Below the pieces are notes generated by a model. It was not told the origin of the DNA. It worked only from the letters and a program-made list of their open reading frames with translations, and ran no database searches. Source: an uncultured Aeromonadaceae bacterium (lineage in GTDB: Bacteria; Pseudomonadota; Gammaproteobacteria; Enterobacterales; Aeromonadaceae). Taken from it: DNA of 64,000 nt. This document shows, piece by piece, positions 16,028-24,110 of this stretch. How positions within the stretch are numbered: position 1 is the stretch's first letter; each line of letters starts with the position of its first letter. The position numbers and the translations under genes were made by a program. The stretch covers positions 1-64,000 of the forward strand of contig CAMFKP010000006.1 of assembly GCA_945957385.1 (NCBI GenBank). The letters run 5' to 3'.

Positions 16028-16681
16028 ATGAAGCGCCTTGCCTGTGTTGGCCTGCTGGCCGGGCTTAGCCTCAGTGGCGTTGCGCTGCCGGTGGCGGCGC
16101 ACCCCCATAGCTGGATCGACATGGTCAGCCGGCTGCAGATCGACGATCAGCAGCGACTGACCGCATTGCGTCTGAGCTGGCTGTTTGACGAGTTTTACAG
16201 CGCGACCGTGTTCGATGAGGCCAAAGAAAAAGGGCACAGCGAACAACAGGAGCTAAAGTTGTTCCTGCAAGACACCCTGACCAACCTCGCCACCGAGAAC
16301 TACCTCAACCGCATGACGCTGGATGGCAAAAAAGTCCATTTCAGCCCGGCCAAAGAGGGCAGGGTCAGCGTCACCGACGGGCAGATCCGCATCGACTACA
16401 CGTTGCCACTGCCACAACCGCTACCGCTCGCCGGCCACACCCTGCAGTTTGCCATCTATGACTCCACCTACTATGTCGAGATGCTGCATCACACCGAGCG
16501 CGCCATCGAGCTGACAGGCCCGGGGGCTAGCCATTGCCAGCGACGTCTGCAATCACCGAACCCCAGTGCTGAACAGATGAGTTTTGCCATGTCACTGGAC
16601 AAAACCCAACAGGCGGATGACGGGCTGGGAACCGCGTTCGCCGAACACGTTTTCGTCACCTGTCAGCGGAGTGAAAAATAA
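16028..16681 (+). CDS. DUF1007 periplasmic protein
   Basis: 217 aa, beginning 3 bases after the znuA stop region. Signal peptide ending at VAAHPHSWIDM, where the HPHSW motif right after cleavage is characteristic of DUF1007, followed by the LSWLFDEFYSATVF block. These proteins are found next to NicO-type metal permeases and zinc or nickel loci, and the conserved N-terminal histidines suggest metal binding. The biochemical role is not established. It belongs to the Zur-controlled operon by position. Confidence 0.82.
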   Translation: MKRLACVGLLAGLSLSGVALPVAAHPHSWIDMVSRLQIDDQQRLTALRLSWLFDEFYSATVFDEAKEKGHSEQQELKLFLQDTLTNLATENYLNRMTLDGKKVHFSPAKEGRVSVTDGQIRIDYTLPLPQPLPLAGHTLQFAIYDSTYYVEMLHHTERAIELTGPGASHCQRRLQSPNPSAEQMSFAMSLDKTQQADDGLGTAFAEHVFVTCQRSEK

Positions 16682-16682
16682 G

Positions 16683-17687
16683 ATGCGCAGCTTGCGACTG
16701 ATCTGTTTAGGCACGGCGCTGCTGTTGATGCTGCTCGCCGCCGGGCTCTGGCTATACGGCAACTGGCCCGAGCTGACCTGGCGCCTGTTGCGCTGGCAGA
16801 TGCAATTTCACCGCGAGTTAGGGCAGCTGCTGCGCGCCGCCAGTCGCGATCCGCAGGGAACCGCACTGAGCCTGATCGGCGCCAGCCTCGCTTACGGTAT
16901 CTTTCATGCCGCCGGTCCTGGCCATGGCAAGGTGGTGTTAGCAACCTACCTGGCAACCCAGCCTGCCAGACTGATGCAGGCCGTCAGGCTCTCGGTCAGC
17001 GCCGCGCTGTTGCAGGCCCTGGTGGCCATCCTGCTGATCGGTGGCGCCGGCTGGCTATTCGGGCTCACCGGCCGTCAGGCCCAGGGAGCCGCGGTCTGGC
17101 TGGAGCGCGGCAGTTTTCTGCTAGTGGCGTTACTGGGTATCTGGCTGGCGTTTCGCGCCGGGCGCGGCCTGTATCGACAACTGCGCCGCCCGCTGCCACG
17201 CCGTCTCGGCCCCGTCCGCCAGATGGCACGCCCCGCTGACCACGCTGCCCCGCGCATTGGGGTCGCCATGCCCTCATTCGGTGCCAGCGAGACCTGCGGT
17301 TGTGGTCATGCCCATGTACCGGACAGCCAGCGTCTAAACGCCAGCCACCATTGGCGGGAGCGACTCGGCCTGCTGTTGTCGATGGGATTGCGCCCCTGCA
17401 GTGGCGCCCTGTTGGTGCTGGTGCTGGCCCGGGTAGTGAATCAGTTCTGGCTGGGAGTGCTGGCCACGCTGGGCATGGCCGCCGGCACGGCAGTGACAGT
17501 CACGCTGCTGGCGGTGCTGAGCCAACGGGCGCGCCATCTGTCGCAGCGGCTACTGGCTCGGCGGCATCCGGCGGCCGACTCGCTGCAGCTCGCCAGCCAG
17601 GGGGTGGCTCTGTTGGGCGGCCTGTTGCTGTGTGGCCTCGGCATCAGTCTGATGCTGGCACCCACCTCGCTGTTGCTACCACGCTGA
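16683..17687 (+). CDS. NicO/RcnA-type metal permease
   Basis: 334 aa from ATG 16683, directly after the DUF1007 stop. Hydrophobic throughout, with the NicO hallmark HAAGPGHGKVVLATYLA near residue 77 and a second conserved block MGLRPCSGALLVLVLA. A central loop has metal-type ligands (CGCGHAHVPD). Family members export or move Ni2+/Co2+. Placement after DUF1007 in a zinc-uptake operon suggests zinc handling here, but direction and ion are inference. About six or seven membrane spans are expected. Confidence 0.82.
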   Translation: MRSLRLICLGTALLLMLLAAGLWLYGNWPELTWRLLRWQMQFHRELGQLLRAASRDPQGTALSLIGASLAYGIFHAAGPGHGKVVLATYLATQPARLMQAVRLSVSAALLQALVAILLIGGAGWLFGLTGRQAQGAAVWLERGSFLLVALLGIWLAFRAGRGLYRQLRRPLPRRLGPVRQMARPADHAAPRIGVAMPSFGASETCGCGHAHVPDSQRLNASHHWRERLGLLLSMGLRPCSGALLVLVLARVVNQFWLGVLATLGMAAGTAVTVTLLAVLSQRARHLSQRLLARRHPAADSLQLASQGVALLGGLLLCGLGISLMLAPTSLLLPR

Positions 17688-17701
17688 CCCAGCGCCGGCC
17701 C

Positions 17702-17947
17702 TCAGTCGTAGCGACGCTGCTGACGGCTGAACAGGATCGGGCAGTCGAGATGATCGGTCAGCGCTGATTCGGCGAGCCGCTCATCGGCGAAGCCGACGCG
17801 CGCCCCCTTGGCATCGGTCAGGGCGACGCGCTGACCCTGCTGATCCGCCAGATCAACCACCCACTCCAGACTCAAGGGATCGAACTCGACGTGGGCGGCT
17901 TGCCATCCCCCTTCCCGGCTCAGCGCCGTGATTTCATCCAGTGTCAT
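17702..17947 (-). CDS. Small soluble protein of unknown function
   Basis: 81 aa, acidic, no signal peptide or membrane segment. It has a strand-rich look (HVEFDPLSLEWVVDLADQQGQRVALTDAKGARVGFADERLAESALTDHLDCPI). The ATG is preceded by a purine stretch (AGGGGGC). I do not recognise a family. It converges on the metal permease gene, with a 14-base gap between stop codons, and is separated from fruA by an AT-rich gap. Confidence 0.6.
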   Translation of the reverse strand: MTLDEITALSREGGWQAAHVEFDPLSLEWVVDLADQQGQRVALTDAKGARVGFADERLAESALTDHLDCPILFSRQQRRYD

Positions 17948-18002
17948 AATGCCCCCTGTGATACAGATTCATGTCCTGATTTTCAACATACCCAAGACCG
18001 GG

Positions 18003-18038
18003 AAAAATGCAAACTTAATGCTATAAATATGCATTTTT
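18003..18038. repeat. Inverted repeat in AT-rich gap
   Basis: Arms AAAAATGCA and TGCATTTTT (9 bp, perfect) with an 18-base spacer. It lies in the ~350-base AT-rich region between the small unknown gene and fruA, next to palindrome copy 2. It could be a regulatory site or a weak hairpin. Confidence 0.5.
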
Positions 18039-18045
18039 AATCACA

Positions 18046-18063
18046 CCTGTCAGCGATGACAGG
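18046..18063. repeat. Dispersed lux-box-like palindrome, copy 2
   Basis: CCTGTCAGCGATGACAGG differs from copy 1 by one base at the centre. It is followed by GGCAG-TTAAATAAT, matching the flank of copy 1. It sits in an AT-rich gap about 230 bases from the end of fruA and about 100 bases upstream of the small gene that reads left from 17947. Confidence 0.65.
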
Positions 18064-18241
18064 GGCAGTTAAATAATCAGTTAATCGCTCATCATCTATC
18101 AAAAGATAATAAATAGCGCCGCTACCCCATTATTTTCTGACTCGATATTCCGAAGAATAAAACCAGTTTTTATTCATCATGTTACTTATTTATTCCACAA
18201 CGAAAAATGAGGAATAAATAACCACATCCATACCGAGAAAA
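18064..18241. other. AT-rich intergenic stretch before fruA end
   Basis: No gene is visible. The segment is strongly AT-rich and contains ATTATTTTCTGAC (18129-18141), similar to ATTATTTTCTAAC in the AT-rich gap near 5087. No promoter can be assigned with confidence. Confidence 0.5.
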
Positions 18242-18270
18242 TAAAAAAAAAGCCCGACCAGAGGTCGGGC
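18242..18270 (-). terminator. Intrinsic terminator of the fruBKA operon
   Basis: Read on the minus strand: GCCCGACC-TCT-GGTCGGGC followed by about ten T. It is located 26 bases after the fruA stop codon. Confidence 0.92.
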
Positions 18271-18295
18271 AATAAAGGACATCGACTCAAATTGA

Positions 18296-20029
18296 TTAGG
18301 CTTTGCTACCTGCTGCCACCAGTGCCTTGTCAGCCGGCTTCAGCGCGGCATACAGCAGACCCGTCACGGCAGTACCGACGGCAATCGCCAGCAGGTACAG
18401 GAACACATGGTTGATGGCGTTCGGGATCAGCATGACGAACAGGCCGCCGTGGGGTGCCATCAGGGTACAACCCAGCCACATCGAGAGCGCACCGGTCACG
18501 GCGCCACCCAGCATGGTGGACGGAATCACCCGCATCGGATCACGGGCGGCGAACGGAATGGCCCCTTCAGAGATGAAGCACAGACCCAGCACAAAGGAGG
18601 CCTTGCCCGCTTCACGTTCGGCTTCAGTGAACTTGTTGCGCGCCACAAATGTTGCCAGCCCCATGCCCAGGGCCGGAACCATGCCCGCCGCCATCACGGC
18701 CGCCATCGGGGCATAGGTCTGGGACGCCAGCAGACCGACACCAAAGGTATAGGCCGCCTTGTTGACCGGGCCGCCGAGGTCAAAGCACATCATGGCGCCG
18801 ATCAGGATGCCAAGCAGGATGGCATTTGCAGATCCCATATCCTTCAAGAACTCGGTGAGACCGTTCATCACGGCCGCAACCGGACCACCGACGACATAGA
18901 TCATGATCAGACCGGTCACCAACGAAGCCGCCAGCGGGATGATCAGAATCGGCTTCAACGCCTCCATGGTCTGTGGCAGCTTAACGTTCTGCGCCACCCA
19001 CTTGGCGCTATAACCGGCGAGGAAACCGGCGACGATACCGCCGAGGAAACCCGCCCCCAGCGAGCTGGCCAGCATACCGCCGATCAGACCGGGCGCCAGA
19101 CCGGGACGGTCGGCAATCGAGAACGAAATGTAACCGGCGAGGATCGGCACCATCAACGCAAACGCCGACGCACCGCCGATCTTCATCAAGGCTGCCGCCA
19201 GGGTTCCTTCCTGTTTGAACGCCTCGATACCGAAGATGAACGACAGGGCAATACACAAACCACCGGCGACGACCAGCGGCAGCATATGCGATACCCCGGT
19301 CATCAGGTGCTTGTAGACGCCGGGCAGCTCTGCCTTGCCACTGGCTGACGGTGCAGAGCCGGCGGCCGCCGCACTCCACGGCTTGGCTTCGGCAAACGCC
19401 TTGTCCATCTCTTGCGCCGTCTTCTTCAGCGCGGCGCCGGTGCTGGTCTTGTACAACGGCTTGCCGGCAAATCGCGCCAGATCGACCTCGATGTCGGCGG
19501 CAATGATGACCAGATCGGCCGCGGCAATCTCTTCGGCAGTCAGCGCATTCTTGGCGCCGACGGAACCACGGGTTTCAACCTTGACCCAGTGGCCGCGCTT
19601 TTTGGCCTCATCTTCAATGGCTTCGGCCGCCATGAAGGTGTGCGCCACGCCGGTCGGACAGGCGGTGATGGCCACGATGCGCTTCTGGGCCGTCGTGGCC
19701 TGGGCCGCCTTGGCGACATGCTGGTAGGGCGCCGCTTCGACGCGCGCCCGCTGCAACAAACCGGTGGCATCGGGCAGCACGGCAGCGATCGAAGCCTGAT
19801 ACAGGGCTTTGCCGTTGAAGCGCGCCAGGTCGACACCGTCACCGACGACGACCACCATCTCGGCCAACGCTATCTCTTCTGCCGTCAGGGGTTGTACTGG
19901 ACTGACCTTGCTGTGGCACTCGATACGGGCCTGCCAGCCCAGATCTTTGGCCGCCTTTTCCAACAGACCAGCAGCGATGACGCTGTTGGCAATGCCGCTT
20001 GGGCATGTGGTAACAATCGCAACTCTCAT
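18296..20029 (-). CDS. fruA: Fructose PTS enzyme IIBC (FruA)
   Basis: 577 aa from ATG 20029 (GAGGG 7 bases upstream); the track start adds nine residues. Two IIB domains in tandem, as in enteric FruA: a degenerate B' (VAIVTTCPSGIANSV) and the active B domain, whose phosphorylated Cys lies in ITACPTGVAHTFMAAEAI. A linker near residue 235 precedes the IIC membrane domain (about 250-570), which contains LGGPVNKAAYTFG and ISEGAIPFAARDP. It imports fructose with phosphorylation to fructose 1-phosphate. It is the last gene of fruB-fruK-fruA. Confidence 0.95.
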   Translation of the reverse strand: MRVAIVTTCPSGIANSVIAAGLLEKAAKDLGWQARIECHSKVSPVQPLTAEEIALAEMVVVVGDGVDLARFNGKALYQASIAAVLPDATGLLQRARVEAAPYQHVAKAAQATTAQKRIVAITACPTGVAHTFMAAEAIEDEAKKRGHWVKVETRGSVGAKNALTAEEIAAADLVIIAADIEVDLARFAGKPLYKTSTGAALKKTAQEMDKAFAEAKPWSAAAAGSAPSASGKAELPGVYKHLMTGVSHMLPLVVAGGLCIALSFIFGIEAFKQEGTLAAALMKIGGASAFALMVPILAGYISFSIADRPGLAPGLIGGMLASSLGAGFLGGIVAGFLAGYSAKWVAQNVKLPQTMEALKPILIIPLAASLVTGLIMIYVVGGPVAAVMNGLTEFLKDMGSANAILLGILIGAMMCFDLGGPVNKAAYTFGVGLLASQTYAPMAAVMAAGMVPALGMGLATFVARNKFTEAEREAGKASFVLGLCFISEGAIPFAARDPMRVIPSTMLGGAVTGALSMWLGCTLMAPHGGLFVMLIPNAINHVFLYLLAIAVGTAVTGLLYAALKPADKALVAAGSKA

Positions 20030-20039
20030 CTGCGTTCCC

Positions 20040-20993
20040 TCAACGGATACGTGCAACTTCGATACTCGCCATCATGTCGGCAAGCTGTTTATGATCGGCA
20101 ATCCCGACCCCGATTTGTGTCACGGCCAGCGCCGAGACCGCCGAAGCCAGACGCAAGGTCTGCTCCGGGTCCCAATGCTGGTTCAAGCCCCAGGCAAAGC
20201 CGGCCACCATGGAGTCACCGGCACCGACCGTGCTGACGACCGGCATGCGCGGCGGACGAGCCTGCCACCAGATATCCTTGGCCAGCCAGAGCACGCCATC
20301 GGCCCCTCGCGATACCACCACGTGCTCGATCTGATAACGGGCCTGCAGCGCCTCCGCGGCGGCCATCAACGCCTCACTGTCCGCCAGCGGTTCACCCGCC
20401 CAGTCGGCCAGTTCATGTTCATTCGGCTTGATCAGCCAGGGACGCGCCTCAAGGCCGGCAGACAAGGCGGCGCCACTGCTGTCAAACAGCACACGCTTGC
20501 CCGCATCACGCAGCGTGCGCAACCACTGTTGCAGACGCTGTGGGCTGACACCGCGCGGCAGACTGCCGGCCAGCACCACGTAGTCAACGCCGGCACACAA
20601 CGTCAGCAGTTGCTGCTCGAAGTGTTGCAGTCCGGTCTCGTCGACCTCGACCCCGGGAAAGTTCAAATCCGTCACCCGACCATCTTGCTCGACCAGCTTG
20701 ACGTTGATGCGGGTGGCGCCTGGGACAACCAGAAACGCATCCTCGAGCGCCTGCTCCTGACACAGAGCATGGAACGGCGCCTGGTTCTCGGCGCCGAGGA
20801 AACCGCCGACCCGGACGTGTGCCCCCAGGTCTTTCAATACGCGCGCAACATTGATGCCCTTACCCGCCGGATGCAGATGGCCTGCGTTCATCAGGTTGAC
20901 GACACCGGGCTGCAGCAGATCGAGATGCCCGGTCAGATCCAGTGCCGGATTGGGTGTCAGCGTCAGCAGCGGTGCCGGAGTGTATTGGCTCAT
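20040..20993 (-). CDS. fruK: 1-phosphofructokinase (FruK)
   Basis: 317 aa, PfkB/ribokinase family. Landmarks: N-terminal LTPNPALDLTG, the AGKGINVARVL signature, and the C-terminal catalytic VSTVGAGDSMVAGFAWG with the anion-hole GAGD and catalytic Asp. It converts the fructose 1-phosphate made by FruA to fructose 1,6-bisphosphate. The first codon overlaps the fruB stop (ATGA), so translation is coupled. Confidence 0.95.
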   Translation of the reverse strand: MSQYTPAPLLTLTPNPALDLTGHLDLLQPGVVNLMNAGHLHPAGKGINVARVLKDLGAHVRVGGFLGAENQAPFHALCQEQALEDAFLVVPGATRINVKLVEQDGRVTDLNFPGVEVDETGLQHFEQQLLTLCAGVDYVVLAGSLPRGVSPQRLQQWLRTLRDAGKRVLFDSSGAALSAGLEARPWLIKPNEHELADWAGEPLADSEALMAAAEALQARYQIEHVVVSRGADGVLWLAKDIWWQARPPRMPVVSTVGAGDSMVAGFAWGLNQHWDPEQTLRLASAVSALAVTQIGVGIADHKQLADMMASIEVARIR

Positions 20994-22129
20994 TCTCCCG
21001 CTCCTTCGCCGAGGCCGGCGGCAATCGCCTGACCAATCTTCTCCAGCGCCAGCGGTGCATCGCTACCGTCGGCAGTAAAGTGCAGGCGGTGGCCTTGACG
21101 CACACCGAGGCTGACCAGCTTCATCAGACTCTTGGCATTGACCGGCTTGGCATCGCCGTCCAGATTGGCGACCCAAATCTGGCTTTCGAACTCTTTCACC
21201 GTCTTGACCAGCATGGCGCTCGGGCGAGCATGCAACCCATGCGGGTTGACGATGGTAAAGGTGGCTTCGTGACCGGTTGGAGCGATGATTTGCGGTACAG
21301 CACCCAGCATGGCGGGAACCGCCGCCAGATCCGCGCGCCACAGTTCATCGATGCGGCGCGCCGCCAGCAGCTCAATTACCGCACTCAACACCGCCTGGTG
21401 CTGGCTATCACGGGCCGCGATCAGCAACAGTCCCTGCACCGCCTGACCTGCCACCTCGAACGGCGCGGCGCAGCGCACCAGTGCGACAGCGGTGCGATGC
21501 ACATCATCAGCAACGCGCGCCAGCCACAGCCCCTGGCCGGCAGCCAGCGGGGCCTCGGCCACTACGGACTGGACAGCCACAGGGCCGATCGCACCGGCAT
21601 TGGCCAACAACCCCGCCGCCGCCGCCTGCAGTGTCAGCAGATCACGCGCCGGAAAAGCATCCAGCAGCGTGCTGGCATCCAGCAACAGCGGTTGGGATTG
21701 CTGTTCGCCATTCAGCAGGGCCGTCAATGACTCGGCCGAGGCGACGGTGCGCAGCTGCTCGGCAACGCTTTCATCGGACAGCACACGCGTCAACTGACGC
21801 AGGATGCCGAGGTGTTCATCTGATTTAGCGGCGATGCCGATCACCACATACGCCTTCTGCCCTTCGGCCCACTCGATGCCCTCGGCAAAGTGCAGCACTT
21901 TGACACCGGTCTGTTGCACCTGATCCCGGGTATCGGTGGTGCCATGGGGAATGGCGATGCCGCTACCCAGGTAGGTGGCGGTTTGGGCTTCGCGGCGCAG
22001 CATGCCGTCCACATAACCGGCGGCGACCAGACCGGCCTCGGTCAAACAGGCCGCGACCTGGCGAATGGCATCCTGCTTGTCGGTGGCCTTGGCCCCTAAA
22101 CGCACATCTTGCTGTTGCAGCGTCAACAT
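20990..22129 (-). CDS. fruB: Fructose PTS IIA-FPr fusion protein (FruB)
   Basis: 379 aa, the multiphosphoryl transfer protein without an enzyme I domain. The N-terminal IIA domain has the active-site His in GIAIPHGTTDTRD. A middle domain of about 130 residues links to a C-terminal HPr-like (FPr) domain whose phosphorylated His lies in IVNPHGLHARPSAMLV. It passes phosphate from enzyme I to FruA. First gene of the operon; the promoter region shared with cra has two Cra operators. Confidence 0.95.
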   Translation of the reverse strand: MLTLQQQDVRLGAKATDKQDAIRQVAACLTEAGLVAAGYVDGMLRREAQTATYLGSGIAIPHGTTDTRDQVQQTGVKVLHFAEGIEWAEGQKAYVVIGIAAKSDEHLGILRQLTRVLSDESVAEQLRTVASAESLTALLNGEQQSQPLLLDASTLLDAFPARDLLTLQAAAAGLLANAGAIGPVAVQSVVAEAPLAAGQGLWLARVADDVHRTAVALVRCAAPFEVAGQAVQGLLLIAARDSQHQAVLSAVIELLAARRIDELWRADLAAVPAMLGAVPQIIAPTGHEATFTIVNPHGLHARPSAMLVKTVKEFESQIWVANLDGDAKPVNAKSLMKLVSLGVRQGHRLHFTADGSDAPLALEKIGQAIAAGLGEGAGE

Positions 22130-22244
22130 GGTGTCTCACCTCGCTTAAATCACATCGGGTTGCTCCCTTCCTGTTCAGGTATAGAACCGGGCAAGAGCCG
22201 AAGCTAGCCGGACAGAGCCGGTTTTTAGCGCTTCAAATCACAAA

Positions 22245-22280
22245 TTAATCGTTTCAGCATCAATGCTGGATCGTTTCAGT
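22245..22280. promoter_or_regulatory. Two tandem Cra operators between fruB and cra
   Basis: TTAATCGTTTCAGC (22245-22258) and TGGATCGTTTCAGT (22267-22280) both fit the full Cra consensus (reverse of RSTGAAWCSNTHHW) without mismatch. Their centres are 22 bases apart, about two DNA turns, so two Cra dimers would bind the same face. They lie upstream of fruB and of cra itself. Confidence 0.88.
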
Positions 22281-22377
22281 GATATATTCAAGCTCGTCAC
22301 GGCAAGGAGATTTCCTTATTATGACGCAGCGCACATTGTGAACAGGGCGCTACGTCGATCGCCTGCGGAGAAGCAAG

Positions 22378-23364
22378 ATGAAACTAGAAGATGTCGCCCG
22401 ACTCGCCGGGGTATCTCGCACCACAGCCAGTTATGTCATCAACGGCAAGGCGGAGCAGCACCGCATCAGTCCGCAGACCTGCGAGCGGGTAATGGCGGTG
22501 GTGCGGGAGCACAACTATCGACCGGATCAGGCCGCCGCGGCGTTGCGTCTTGGCAGCACCCGTCTGATCGGCTTTATCCTGCCGGATCTGGAAAACCAGA
22601 GTTATGCACGGCTGGCCAAGCTGCTTGAAGCCCGCGCCCGGGAACAGGGATTTCAGCTGATCATCACCTGTTCAGATGACGATCCCGCCACCGAGATGGC
22701 GCTGGCGGATATTCTGGTGGCACGCCGTATCGACGCCCTGCTGGTCTCCAGTGTGCTGGAGGCGCAACACCCCTTCTATGCCAACATGCAGGCGCGCGGC
22801 ACGCCGGTGATCGCCCTTGACCGGGCGCTGGACCCGGCCCTGTTTGCCTCGGTGATCAGCGAGGATCTACAAGGCGCCCAACAGCTGACTGCGTCGCTGT
22901 TGACGACAGCACCGGCCAGCATCGGCTTGCTGGGCGCCGTCGCCGAGATGGCGGTTTCACGGCAACGGGAGCAAGGTTTTCGCGCCGCACTGGCCGCGAT
23001 GGCACCACAGCTGCAGCCCGATTGCCGCTACGGAGCCCACTTCAGCCGCGATGTTGGCGCCAGCGTGTGCCAACAATGGCTGGATGAAGGCACCCTGCCC
23101 GAGGCGCTGGTGACCACCTCCTATGTGCTGCTAGAAGGGGTGCTGGACGTGCTGGCGGCCCATCCCCAAAAGCTGGCCGCGATGCGGCTGGCGACCTTCG
23201 GCGATAACCGGCTGCTCGACTTCCTGCCGGTACGGGTCAATGCCCTGCCACAACAATTCCCGCTGATTGCAGAGCGGGCGCTGCAGCTGACGCTGGCCGC
23301 AACACAGCAGGATTACAGACCCGGTATCCAGGTCATCCCGCGGCTACTGAAGGTACGCAGTTAA
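22378..23364 (+). CDS. cra: Catabolite repressor/activator Cra (FruR), LacI family
   Basis: 328 aa with GGAG 8 bases before the ATG. The N-terminal LacI helix-turn-helix KLEDVARLAGVSRTTASYVINGKAEQ is almost identical to E. coli Cra, as are VMAVVREHNYRPD, GFILPDLENQSYARLA, HPFYANM...VIALDRALD and FGDNRLLDFLP. The effector is fructose 1-phosphate (or a related phosphate), which releases Cra from DNA. Divergent from fruBKA, with tandem operators in the gap indicating regulation of fru and probable autoregulation. Another consensus site at 24065 points to a local regulon. Confidence 0.93.
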   Translation: MKLEDVARLAGVSRTTASYVINGKAEQHRISPQTCERVMAVVREHNYRPDQAAAALRLGSTRLIGFILPDLENQSYARLAKLLEARAREQGFQLIITCSDDDPATEMALADILVARRIDALLVSSVLEAQHPFYANMQARGTPVIALDRALDPALFASVISEDLQGAQQLTASLLTTAPASIGLLGAVAEMAVSRQREQGFRAALAAMAPQLQPDCRYGAHFSRDVGASVCQQWLDEGTLPEALVTTSYVLLEGVLDVLAAHPQKLAAMRLATFGDNRLLDFLPVRVNALPQQFPLIAERALQLTLAATQQDYRPGIQVIPRLLKVRS

Positions 23365-23431
23365 TCGCATACCGGTTTAAACCTACCCGAAGTCAGCCCG
23401 GGCAACGCGTCGGGCCACCAAGGAGTTACTG

Positions 23432-23893
23432 ATGAAAATTGCCGTTGCCAGCGATCACGCCGGCTTTGCATTGAAACAACAGGTTGCAGCCCAACTGGCC
23501 GAGATGGGGCACGAAGTGCTGGATTTCGGTGCCTACGATGAACAGGCCTGCGACCTGCCGGACAGCGTTTACCCGGCCGCCCAGGCCGTCAGCCAGGGCG
23601 TGGTCGAGCGCGGGATCTTCATTGACGGCGTCGGTTACGGCAGCGCCTTGATCGCCAACAAGCTGCCGGGCGTGTTCGCCGCCGTCTGTCAGGATCCGTT
23701 CTGTGCCGGCCTGGCACGCTCGCACAGTGACAGTAATGTGCTCTGTCTTGGCGGCAAGCTGATCGGCGCCGCAATCGCCACCGAAATCGTGCGCGTCTGG
23801 ATGACCACCGACATGCTGACCGAAGCCAAGTACCAGCGCCGGGTCGACAAGGTCAAGGCCATCGACCAGAAGCACAGAACCTGCACGCCCTAA
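23432..23893 (+). CDS. RpiB/LacAB-family sugar-phosphate isomerase
   Basis: 153 aa. Clear RpiB fold: KIAVASDHAGFALKQQV, then FIDGVGYGSALIANKLPGVFAAVCQDPF and ARSHSDSNVLCLGGKLIG. E. coli RpiB has a catalytic Cys in ICGTGVG; the aligned residue here is Asp (IDGVGYG), and the following Thr is Val. It may therefore use different chemistry or substrate. It lies 67 bases after cra on the same strand and ends at a terminator, so it is probably part of a Cra-linked sugar pathway. Calling it a ribose-5-phosphate isomerase would be unsafe. Confidence 0.8.
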   Translation: MKIAVASDHAGFALKQQVAAQLAEMGHEVLDFGAYDEQACDLPDSVYPAAQAVSQGVVERGIFIDGVGYGSALIANKLPGVFAAVCQDPFCAGLARSHSDSNVLCLGGKLIGAAIATEIVRVWMTTDMLTEAKYQRRVDKVKAIDQKHRTCTP

Positions 23894-23898
23894 CCACC

Positions 23899-23925
23899 AG
23901 GCTCCAGCGGGAGCCTGTTTCATTT
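23899..23925 (+). terminator. Terminator after the RpiB-like gene
   Basis: AGGCTCC-AGCG-GGAGCCT hairpin followed by a T-rich tract (GTTTCATTTT). Confidence 0.82.
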
Positions 23926-24064
23926 TCCGCGGTTCATGGCCGTTTCCGGCTTGGGATTCAGCCCAAATTTCAGCCACGTCTCGCATCGTGTTTGTGGCTG
24001 CTGACTCACATAAGCATCATTCGAGACTTGTCGTCGCCCAGGCTATTTCACTAGTTTGGCACAA

Positions 24065-24078
24065 GCTGAAACGATTCA
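24065..24078 (+). promoter_or_regulatory. Cra operator upstream of the DUF4432 gene
   Basis: GCTGAAACGATTCA fits the Cra consensus with no mismatch and is close to the ideal palindrome GCTGAATCGATTCAGC. It lies 33 bases before the start codon of the DUF4432 gene. It suggests this gene belongs to the same fructose-phosphate-responsive regulon as fruBKA. Confidence 0.8.
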
Positions 24079-24110
24079 TCTTGTACCCAATAGCCTACCT
24101 GGAGACAAAC

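Noticed and set aside
15110-16246. 378-aa minus-strand ORF opposite znuA
   Set aside because: Antisense to a gene with signal peptide, His-rich loop and operon context.
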